Shown here piece by piece: positions 7,469 through 12,923 of a stretch of 13,767 nucleotides of DNA. The notes under the pieces were generated by a model. It was not told where the DNA came from and ran no database searches. It saw only the letters and a program-made list of their open reading frames with translations. The translations under genes and the position numbers were made by a program. Each line of letters begins with the position of its first letter. Position 1 is the stretch's first letter. This DNA comes from Candidatus Eiseniibacteriota bacterium (GTDB lineage Bacteria; Eisenbacteria; RBG-16-71-46): contig VBPB01000104.1 of assembly GCA_005893365.1 (NCBI GenBank), positions 1 through 13,767 of the forward strand. Direction: 5' to 3'.

Positions 7469-7802
7469 GATGGTCCTCTCGCTTGGGACCGTCGCGACGC
7501 GCGGCGCGTGCGGCGGCAGGTGGGGGGAGCGTGGCCCGTCGGTGACGAGGTGCACGGGCTGCGCGCCCGGCCCGTCCGGGGCTTGCGTCTGTCCGACCTG
7601 ACCCGACATGGACGCTCTCCGGTTCGGTGGGCCGTGCGCGCGGCCATCGCGCGCTTCGCCGGGAGGGAAGAGCAGGTCGTATGCCGCCCCGGGTCAGGCC
7701 CGGTCCGAGAGACGTGGCAATCGGTTGCGCCCGAGCGGGCCCGTCACGGCGGGGTCCGGCGGGGCCGCGGTGTCCCGGGGGGTTCACCCGGACCATGAAG
7801 AA
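7469..7802. other. Intergenic stretch between two minus-strand genes
   Basis: The first bases (7469-7485) hold the ribosome-binding site of the gene at 7148-7468. The rest is GC-rich with short self-complementary patches (for example CCGGG/CCCGG near 7690). No credible gene or clear promoter was seen; ORFs here show no signal peptide, motif or ribosome-binding site. Confidence 0.5.
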
Positions 7803-7835
7803 CGGCCGGGCAGGGTCGCTGACCCCGCCCGGCCG
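7803..7835 (-). terminator. Terminator of the minus-strand gene ending at 7862
   Basis: The arms 7803-7817 and 7821-7835 pair over 15 positions with a single A/C mismatch (CGGCCGGGC and GGGTC blocks) and a 3-base loop. On the minus strand the hairpin starts 26 bp after the stop codon and is followed by TTCTTCAT, a weak T-rich tail. A good candidate for an intrinsic terminator. Confidence 0.65.
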
Positions 7836-7861
7836 TGGGCTCCTACGCTTGGCCGCCGGCC

Positions 7862-8333
7862 TCAGTCGTCGTCGTGACCGTGGCCGTGCTTGCCGTGACC
7901 GTGGCCGTGCTTGCCGTGGTCCCGGTCGTGGCCGTGCTCATCGCGGTCATGGTCGCGCCAGTCCCGGTCGTGCCCGCGGTACCAGCCATCGTCACGCGCG
8001 GCCCACGCCCAGCGCTCGTTGCGGTGCTTCCAGCGGCGCTCCGGCACCACGAGGATGGGACGCGGGACATACCGAACGTCGACCGCGTACCAGGGGCCAC
8101 GCCACGATCTCGCCCGGTACCAGTCGCCGCCGTGCATGCGCCACCACGCCCCGCTCTGCTGGAACATGTCGTCGTCGCAGCGGTCGTCATCGACCACGTA
8201 GACGTCGTCCACCATGACCAGGCGCGGCTCCGAGCGCAGCACCACGGGCGGCGGCGGAACGCGTCTGCGCATACACCAGCTGCGGCAGCGCCAACGCCAG
8301 CAGCGCGACCGCCAGGATCCATCCTCGTCTCAT
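7862..8333 (-). pseudogene. Secreted Trp/Tyr-rich protein with His/Asp/Gly tail; signal peptide and body in different frames
   Basis: The true start is the ATG at 8333, preceded by a perfect AAGGAGG. It encodes MRRGWILAVALLALALPQ then LVYAQT, an ideal signal peptide, but this frame stops after about 48 codons. The mature region is open in the next frame from 8272 to the TGA at 7862-7864: VPPPPVVLRSEPRLVMVDDVYVVDDD, WWRMHGGDWYRARSWRGPW, VPRPILVVPERRWKHR. Removing one base near 8260 joins AQT to VPPPPVV and gives a 156-residue protein. The ATG at 8272 has no ribosome-binding site. The YxWYRA-SWRGPW / VPxx-W-KH pattern belongs to a family of uncharacterised exported proteins. The tail is Asp/His/Gly-rich and ends in two GKHGHGH units, suggesting metal binding. 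The extra base may be a real mutation or an assembly error. Confidence 0.72.
7873..7914 (-). repeat. Two exact 21-bp tandem repeats coding GKHGHGH units
   Basis: CGTGACCGTGGCCGTGCTTGC occurs at 7873-7893 and again at 7894-7914 without a change. On the minus strand it codes a seven-residue Gly/Lys/His unit twice near the C-terminus of the preceding gene. Identical copies suggest recent slippage, so copy number may vary between strains. Confidence 0.85.
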
Positions 8334-8520
8334 GTCATCCTCCTTCGCAGTGATGAGGGGGCCCCCGGGGCACGACCGGCCGCGGGGATGCGCCGGGGAG
8401 CGGCAGACACTCGATGCCTAAATGGGCGCGGCATGCATCGTTTCACATCGCCGCCCCCACCGCAGCCTGCCGTTTTGTCGCACGATGCGTGCCGGCGCCG
8501 CACCGCCGCCCTATGTCGCT

Positions 8521-8536
8521 CATCGGCAGGCCGATG
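8521..8536. promoter_or_regulatory. Perfect 16-bp dyad, possible operator
   Basis: CATCGGC and GCCGATG (8521-8527 and 8530-8536) are exact inverted repeats separated by two bases. It lies centrally between two divergent, related genes, where a shared regulator could bind. There is no further support. Confidence 0.3.
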
Positions 8537-8699
8537 CGCCAAGCGTCAAGAAACTCGCGCCCATCCCGACGCGCTCCCGCATTGCTTTGGCGGTTGTAAG
8601 GGATGCCATCGCGCCCGGCGCGCGCGCCGGCCGCCCCGCGCCACGACCGCACCCGAACGCCGTGGGCGGTCCGCCGTTGACATGTGCCGGACGGCCCCG

Positions 8700-8715
8700 T
8701 GGCACGCGCGCTGCT
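8700..8715 (+). promoter_or_regulatory. Possible sigma54 (-24/-12) promoter
   Basis: TGGCACGCGCGCTGCT matches the consensus TGGCACG-R-N3-TTGCW at all but two informative positions (C for R, C for the first T) and has the required GG-N10-GC spacing. Transcription would start near 8727, giving a leader of about 64 nt for the lipoprotein pseudogene at 8791. In GC-rich DNA a chance match is possible. Confidence 0.35.
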
Positions 8716-8790
8716 GCGCGTGGCTCCCGGGCCGCGGTCTCGGCCACAGCGGTCACGTCAGCGACTGCGCCGGCCGGAAAGGAGCCACTC

Positions 8791-9012
8791 ATGAAGCGAC
8801 CCATCATCTGACTGTCGCTGCTGCTGCTCGCCGTCTCGTGCGCCCCCTACGACTCGGTCGGGTCCAGCACGTACTTCGGCTTCTCGATCGGCATCTCCAA
8901 CGCGCCCCCGGCGCCACGGGTGATGTTCGTCGCGCGGCCGGCGATGGTGATCGTGACGGGTACGTCGGTGTACGCGGTCGACAACTCGAACTACCTTGAA
9001 TTACTGAGATGA
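8791..9012 (+). pseudogene. Lipoprotein pseudogene: stop at codon 7 and lost 3' half; paralogue of the divergent gene at 7862-8333
   Basis: AAAGGAG six bases before the ATG at 8791 is a strong ribosome-binding site. The frame reads MKRPII, a TGA at 8809-8811, then LSLLLLAVSC, which completes a lipoprotein signal peptide with an AVSC lipobox. It goes on with APYDSVGSSTYFGFSIGI, then PRVMFVARPAMVIVTGTSVY, AVDNSNY, and stops at 9010-9012. The segment PPxPRVMF..RPAMVIV..SVYAVD parallels PPVVLRSEPRLVMV-DDVYVVDDD of the divergent neighbour, so the two are paralogues. The WYRA/WRGPW/WKH half is missing here. The break after NSNY coincides with a drop in GC content, so the 3' part was probably replaced by the block that follows. 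With two lesions the gene is almost certainly dead. Confidence 0.7.
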
Positions 9013-9028
9013 GGAACGTCACTCCGTT

Positions 9029-9694
9029 TCAGCGGTAGATCACCTTCACGTGTCCCCAGGAATCACCTCGAACCGGTGTGGGATCAGGACGGCAGTATTC
9101 GATCCGAAAGATCAGGTCGGTCGTTTCCGTACCACCTGCTACGTCGCGCAGATAGCACGGATGATCCACGCGCCCCGTGTACCAATAGATGCCGTAGAGG
9201 TAAGGGTTGTCGTCCCTCGCAGTGATTATCCACGGCTCACCTTGCCAGCAGTCCTCCGCTTGCAGGAACCAAGCGTAGAGCCCCGGCCGGGGCAATGCGA
9301 GCGGCGGGTTCAGCACGAAGTCCATCTGGATCAACTGTCCGGGAGGATCACTGTCATAGACCCGAACTGTTGGACCGTTGAGCAGAATCTGGTGAACATC
9401 CGGACGGGCCGGTGTCCAGGTAGTGTCCACGGCGGTGATGTACAGGTGGGCGCCGATCACGCTGCGGGTGTTGGGCGGACGCCAGACCGTGAGTATGGTC
9501 ATAAGCGTGTCGCGGGCGAGAAAGGTCTGGCCGATCGCCTCGCCGAGCAGGGTGCTCGCCGATCCGTTCCAGGAGAGCGGGTCGAGACCGTTGCTGACCA
9601 AGACGCAGTCGGCCTCGACAGAACGAGCGCCCGGCATCGCGAGGAGAACTAGGAACCATACCAGCCTATGGAAGGAGTTCCGGATCGGTCTCAT
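9029..9694 (-). CDS. Secreted protein of unknown function (IGQTF / LTVWRPPN family)
   Basis: A 221-residue protein with an N-terminal export signal (MRPIRNSFHRLVWFLVLLAM, cleavage probably near SVEA before DC). The mature part is a beta-rich single domain: LLGEAIGQTFLARDTLMTIL, TVWRPPNTRSVIGAHLYITA, GLYAWFLQAEDCW and DDNPYLYGIYWYTGR, with four to five cysteines compatible with disulphides. I recall similar proteins in Eisenbacteria-like genomes, without a defined role; a carbohydrate- or surface-binding jelly-roll fold is only a guess. The ATG at 9694 overlaps the stop of the upstream minus-strand fragment (ATGA), so the two were probably translated together. Base composition is well below the neighbours (53% GC over 9181-9240), pointing to separate origin. 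It is the only apparently intact gene of the low-GC block. Confidence 0.75.
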   Translation of the reverse strand: MRPIRNSFHRLVWFLVLLAMPGARSVEADCVLVSNGLDPLSWNGSASTLLGEAIGQTFLARDTLMTILTVWRPPNTRSVIGAHLYITAVDTTWTPARPDVHQILLNGPTVRVYDSDPPGQLIQMDFVLNPPLALPRPGLYAWFLQAEDCWQGEPWIITARDDNPYLYGIYWYTGRVDHPCYLRDVAGGTETTDLIFRIEYCRPDPTPVRGDSWGHVKVIYR

Positions 9695-10036
9695 CGCGTG
9701 ATCACAAGCCTTCCCTGTTGCTCAGCTCCTCTGCTTCCTTGCAGGCGCCACAAGTAGATGCCGGTCGGGACGGGAGCGCCCGCGCTGTCCATGCCGTCCC
9801 ACACGAGCCGCTGCCCCGCGCTTCCCCTGATCGCTGCTATCCTACGCCCGAGACATCGAACAGAAAAAGGCGTACCGCTCCTTCTGGAAGCAGCGTTGTC
9901 GTCACAGCCAACACCCCACGAGACGCGCCATTCCCGGATTCGTCCGCAGCCTCTACGATCATCGCATTGGGCGCCTCGCCTGAGGGATTACTCGCACCCA
10001 GCGTCGCGCCCACGGTGATGATGGCGATGACGTGAG
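9691..10036 (-). pseudogene. Truncated, frameshifted C-terminal FlgD-like/Por-type sorting domain
   Basis: Read on the minus strand, the frame gives GVLAVTTTLLPEGAVRLFLF, DVSG, and hits a TAG at 9837-9839. The adjacent frame continues RRIAAIRGSAGQRLVWDGMD, SAGAPVPTGIYLWRLQG and ends GRLVITR with TGA at 9691-9693. Adding one base at about 9847 restores DVSGRRIAAI, exactly the conserved turn of FlgD-like domains. The domain sits at the C-terminus of large secreted proteins, but the body is missing: the frame reaches the TPR gene's start at 10047, and the open frame beyond is only its antisense shadow. The 5' limit is therefore approximate and no start codon is assigned. The stop overlaps the ATG of the secreted gene at 9694 (ATGA), so this was the distal part of an operon. 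It shares the lower GC content of that gene. Confidence 0.7.
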
Positions 10037-10046
10037 AGGAGATCCC

Positions 10047-11132
10047 GTGCTTCGCCCGCCGACACTCCGCCTGGCCTCGCTGCTGCTCGCCTTGGCCTTC
10101 GTCTCCACCGCCGCGCTCGCGGCCGACGATCCGCTCGCCCTCCTGGACGCCGGGCACTTCAAACGGGCCCGCGCCCTGATCGAGGCGCGCGAGGCCACGA
10201 GCCCCGACGACCCCGCCACGCTCTACCTGCGCTCGCGGTTGACCCTCCAGCTGGGCGACGCGAAGGCCGCCCTCCCGTTGGCGGAGCGCGCCGCGGCGCT
10301 GGCGCCCCGGAACGCGGCCTACCGCTACCAGGTCGCCGGGTGCGTCGGCTCGCTCGCCCAGCACGCCGGGATCCTCAAGCAACTGGGCCTGGCCAAGCGC
10401 TTCAAGCGCGAGGCCGAGGCGGCGCTGGCGCTCGACCCGCGCCAGATCGACGCGATCGAGGGCCTGATCCAGTTCTACTCTCAGGCCCCGGGGATCGCCG
10501 GCGGCAGCGACAAGCATGCCGCGGCCCTGGCCGAGACGCTGGTGACCCTCGACGCCGCGCGCGGGCGGCTGGCGCAGGCCGACCTCGCCTTCCACGACAA
10601 GCAGCGGGCGCGCGGCGAGGAGGCGCTCCGCCAGGCGGTGAGCGCCGATCCCAAGAGCTACGCCGCGCACCTGGCGCTGGCCCGCTTCTGCCTCGGGGAC
10701 GACCAGAAGAAATGGGACGAGGCCGAGCAGCAGGCGCGCGCGGCGCTGGCGATCAACCCGGGGCGGGTCGGGGCGTGGTACGTGCTGGCCCATCTCGACG
10801 CTCATCTGCAGCGCTGGGACGATCTCGACCGCACGCTGGCCGAGGCGGAGCGCGCGGTGCCGGACAACCTCGGCCCGTGCTACCAGGCCGCGCGCACGCT
10901 GCTCGCGGACGACCATGAGCCCGCGCGCGCCGAGCGCGGCTTCCGCAAGTTCATGACGCAGGAGCCCGAGCCGGGCGGGCCCACGCTCGCCCACGCGCAC
11001 TGGCGGCTGGGCCTGGCGATCGAGAAGCAGGGTCGGCGCGCCGAGGCGCTCCAGGAGGTCGAGACCGCGCTGCAGCTCAAGCCGGACCTCGACGACGCCA
11101 AGAAGGACCTGAAGCGGCTCAAGCGCGGGTGA
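10047..11132 (+). CDS. Exported tetratricopeptide-repeat protein
   Basis: A 361-residue protein starting at GTG 10047, with GAGAGGAG a few bases upstream; a GTG at 10032 in frame would put that site inside the gene. A signal peptide (LRPPTLRLASLLLALAFVST, cleavage after AALA) precedes an all-helical body. TPR units are visible at about 55-100 (LYLRSRLTLQLGDAKAALPL...AAALAPRN), about 205-245 (AAHLALARFCLG...EAEQQARAALAINP), about 246-280 (AWYVLAHLDAHLQRWDDLDR...) and about 318-355 (AHWRLGLAIEKQGRRAEALQ..ALQLKPD). TPRs mediate protein-protein contact; here in the periplasm or outer envelope. The partner is unknown. High GC and GC3 match the surrounding chromosome, unlike the block just upstream. 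It appears monocistronic, converging on the next gene. Confidence 0.88.
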   Translation: MLRPPTLRLASLLLALAFVSTAALAADDPLALLDAGHFKRARALIEAREATSPDDPATLYLRSRLTLQLGDAKAALPLAERAAALAPRNAAYRYQVAGCVGSLAQHAGILKQLGLAKRFKREAEAALALDPRQIDAIEGLIQFYSQAPGIAGGSDKHAAALAETLVTLDAARGRLAQADLAFHDKQRARGEEALRQAVSADPKSYAAHLALARFCLGDDQKKWDEAEQQARAALAINPGRVGAWYVLAHLDAHLQRWDDLDRTLAEAERAVPDNLGPCYQAARTLLADDHEPARAERGFRKFMTQEPEPGGPTLAHAHWRLGLAIEKQGRRAEALQEVETALQLKPDLDDAKKDLKRLKRG

Positions 11133-11169
11133 GCCCGCGGCGGGCGCCCCCGAGGAACCGTGGTTCTTC

Positions 11170-11538
11170 CTACGCCGTGGGGCGCTGGTAGAGGCCGACC
11201 ACGTTCCCGCCCGGATCCCGGAACCGGGCGGTGATCTCGGGCGCGTCCACCCCGATCGGCTGCACCAGCTCGCCGCCCAGCGCCAGGATCTGATCGAGGG
11301 TCGCGGCGACGCTGTCCACCATGATGTAGATCATGAAGCCGGGCGTGCCGGCGGGCGGACGGCCGAGCACCCAGGTGCCGCTCACCTGTCCCACCCCGTC
11401 GTCGAACGCGGTCGAACCGTCGCCGCGCTGACGGATCTGCCAGCCGAAGGCCTGCTGGTAGAACTCGGCGGACCGGCGGAGGTCGAGCGCCGGCACCTCG
11501 ATGTAGCAGATCTTGCCGTTGCCGTAGGTGGGTGGCAT
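11170..11538 (-). CDS. VOC-fold (glyoxalase/bleomycin-resistance-like) protein
   Basis: A 122-residue single-domain protein. The ATG at 11538 was preferred over a TTG at 11574 because the family begins just before the first strand (GKICYIEVPALDLRRSAEFY). The two beta-alpha-beta3 modules are clear: RRSAEFYQQAFGWQI in the first, DSVAATLDQILALGGELV in the second, and a terminal FRDPGGNVVGLYQ. The usual first metal-ligand His is replaced by Glu (YIEVP), and the terminal Glu ligand is not evident, so the metal site is atypical. It resembles the subgroup often annotated as VOC or glyoxalase proteins of unknown substrate. It converges with the TPR gene over a 37-bp gap that holds only weak hairpins (GCCCG-CGG-CGGGC at 11133-11145). 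Confidence 0.88.
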   Translation of the reverse strand: MPPTYGNGKICYIEVPALDLRRSAEFYQQAFGWQIRQRGDGSTAFDDGVGQVSGTWVLGRPPAGTPGFMIYIMVDSVAATLDQILALGGELVQPIGVDAPEITARFRDPGGNVVGLYQRPTA

Positions 11539-11773
11539 GGGCCGGACTCTACGAGGTCCCCCGTGCCGCGGCAACGGGCGACCCGGCCTCCAAAGTCCTA
11601 GCCGGGCGGGCCTCGGCGCTCATGGGCGCAGAGGTTCAACGATCACGTCTGCGTCGCCGCCCGCGCCCCGGCCGCCCGAGGTCCCCGGCCGCGATCGCGT
11701 GCCCCAGCAGCTCCTGCGCGTGGCGACCGAGAGGAACGGAGGCGAGGCGCCGCCGCGCGAGCGCCCGAACTCG

Positions 11774-11934
11774 TCAAGTCAGTTTCGTATCAACCACCGC
11801 TCCGGTAGGGCGCCGCACCCACGAGCGGGGCACCCGCCGCGCCAGCAGCACCGTGATGTCGTCGACCCCGGCGACCGAGCGTGGCCCCTGCACACTCAGG
11901 GGCCACCGCCCGGAGTGCCGGGCCCGTCAACGAC
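11774..11934 (-). pseudogene. Possible C-terminal remnant of a PP2C/SpoIIE-type phosphatase
   Basis: A minus-strand frame reads GPRSVAGVDDITVLLARR, then VPRSWVRRPTGAVVDTKLT, and stops at TGA 11774-11776. G-x-DDITVLLARR is the characteristic last strand of PP2C-family Ser/Thr phosphatases, whose DD holds a metal-binding aspartate. The remaining 200-plus residues are missing: upstream lies the end of the coiled-coil gene, and a strong hairpin crosses the frame. Only about ten residues support this, so a chance match cannot be excluded. Confidence 0.3.
11881..11906 (-). terminator. Perfect 10-bp hairpin after the coiled-coil gene
   Basis: GTGGCCCCTG (11881-11890) and CAGGGGCCAC (11897-11906) pair fully around CACACT. 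It begins 28 bp past the stop at 11935 of the minus-strand coiled-coil gene, a typical terminator position, but no T-tract follows on either strand. Confidence 0.5.
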
Positions 11935-12786
11935 TCAGCGGTCGACGCGATTCGCCCGGCCGTCGTCGATGAGCTCGCGCGTCAGCTTGGCGAGGGCGGC
12001 GGTGACCTCCTTCGCCACGCGCGTCTGCTCGCGCCCCAACTCCGCCTGCTGGGCACCCAGGGCGGACTGGCGTTCGCCGAGCCGGCTCTGCTGGGCTCCC
12101 AGCTCGTCCTGCAACTCGTTCGCCTCGCGCTGCGCGCGCTCCATCTCGGCGCGGTCGGTCTCGACCACGTCCTGGTCGTCGCCGCGCACGGCCCGGCGCG
12201 CGCGCTGGAGTGCCACCACCGCCTGGACGCGGCTGATCTGGGCCTGGATGCGCGCCAGCTCGCCCTGTTTGCGTCCCAGGTCGCCCTGCAGCCTGCCCAA
12301 CTCACCCTGACGCCGGCCCAGCTCGCCCTGGCGCTTCCCCAGCTCCTCCTGGGGCGCGAAGATCTCGGCGATCTGGCGGAGCGCGGCGGCGTCCGTGACC
12401 AGGTAGCGGTCGGTCCCGTGCCGGAACCAGAACACATCGCCATCGATGCGATCGATGGCGTCCTGGGCGTCCTGCCAGTCACGTTCCGAGCCATTGGTGT
12501 CGCGCCAATGGCCGTGGTTGCGTGACAACGTCCAGGCATCGATCCCCCGGGGGCTGCCCGCGTCGCCGTCGGCCTCGTCGTCGCTGGTCGTGTAGGCGTA
12601 ACCGTGGGGCGTCTGGCTGCGGGTCTCGCTGCGCCGCTCGCTCGATCCGCTCGACCACGTCGTGGTCGAGGTCCGCGAGCCCGCCCAGGAGCCGGCGGGC
12701 AGGAGGAGAAGCACGGCGGCGACGGACAAGGCCGGGGCGAGAGCGGCCGCAGGCGGGCGGGGCCGCGGGTTCGGGCGGATGGGCAT
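11935..12786 (-). CDS. Exported coiled-coil protein with QGELG heptad repeats
   Basis: A 283-residue protein; the ATG at 12786 follows AGGAGG with six-base spacing. The frame is open to 13341, but that part is the shadow of the PhzF gene. A long signal peptide (to PAGSWA, about residue 35) is followed by a Ser/Thr/Asp-rich low-complexity stretch. A compact motif (about 115-145) reads DGDVFWFRHGTDRYLVTD, AAALRQIAEIFAPQEELG. A coiled coil follows with seven-residue units KRQGELG, RRQGELG, RLQGDLG, RKQGELA, an acidic break near ETDRAEMERAQ, and a second array LGAQQSRLGERQSALGAQQA. The 'DGDxxWF..G..Y.V.D..L..a..iFAPQEELG + heptads' module is one I recall at the C-terminus of BlaR1/M56-type membrane peptidases; here it stands alone behind a signal peptide. 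Function is unknown; periplasmic oligomer or scaffold is an inference. Confidence 0.82.
   Translation of the reverse strand: MPIRPNPRPRPPAAALAPALSVAAVLLLLPAGSWAGSRTSTTTWSSGSSERRSETRSQTPHGYAYTTSDDEADGDAGSPRGIDAWTLSRNHGHWRDTNGSERDWQDAQDAIDRIDGDVFWFRHGTDRYLVTDAAALRQIAEIFAPQEELGKRQGELGRRQGELGRLQGDLGRKQGELARIQAQISRVQAVVALQRARRAVRGDDQDVVETDRAEMERAQREANELQDELGAQQSRLGERQSALGAQQAELGREQTRVAKEVTAALAKLTRELIDDGRANRVDR
12240..12345 (-). repeat. Degenerate 21-bp repeats coding coiled-coil heptads
   Basis: Copies of a CAGCTCGCCCTGgcgc-type unit recur every 21 bp and code consecutive (R/K)-x-QGELG heptads within the gene at 11935-12786. Divergence between copies indicates older duplication held by selection for the coiled coil. 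Confidence 0.7.
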
Positions 12787-12923
12787 TGGACACCTCCTCG
12801 AGCGAATGCGGAACCATCGAGGGAGCCGCAGGGGGCGCGACCTCCATGAACGCTGAGACGGCCCGGGCGGCTGGAAGGTTGGAAGCGACCCGGCGGGACG
12901 CGCCGGCCCGGGGGGGCGCCCCC

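Larger units (their letters stand above)
8334..8790. other. Divergent intergenic region between two related exported-protein genes
   Basis: This 457-bp stretch separates the minus-strand gene starting at 8333 from the lipoprotein pseudogene starting at 8791. It holds the AAGGAGG of the former (near 8340-8346), a perfect 7+7 dyad at 8521-8536, a lone TTGACA at 8677-8682 and a sigma54-like element at 8700-8715. The ORFs crossing it lack plausible starts or motifs, and I see no gene. Confidence 0.5.
11539..11934. other. Intergenic stretch with hairpin and possible phosphatase remnant
   Basis: About 400 bp without an intact gene. The VOC gene's upstream region occupies the left end. The right half carries the terminator-like hairpin at 11881-11906 and a minus-strand frame resembling the end of a PP2C phosphatase (11774-11934). 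In 11575-11770 I see nothing supportable. Confidence 0.45.

Noticed and set aside
8809..8811. In-frame TGA as a recoded codon (selenocysteine or alternative code)
   Set aside because: It is within a signal peptide, where selenocysteine is not expected, and TGA is used as a normal stop by other genes in the window.
10047..11000. Minus-strand frame continuous with the FlgD-tail fragment
   Set aside because: Beyond about 10036 it is only the antisense shadow of the TPR gene, whose signal peptide and repeats are clear.
12240..12345. CRISPR-like or satellite array
   Set aside because: The 21-bp periodicity is the coding of coiled-coil heptads; copies are degenerate and there are no spacers.
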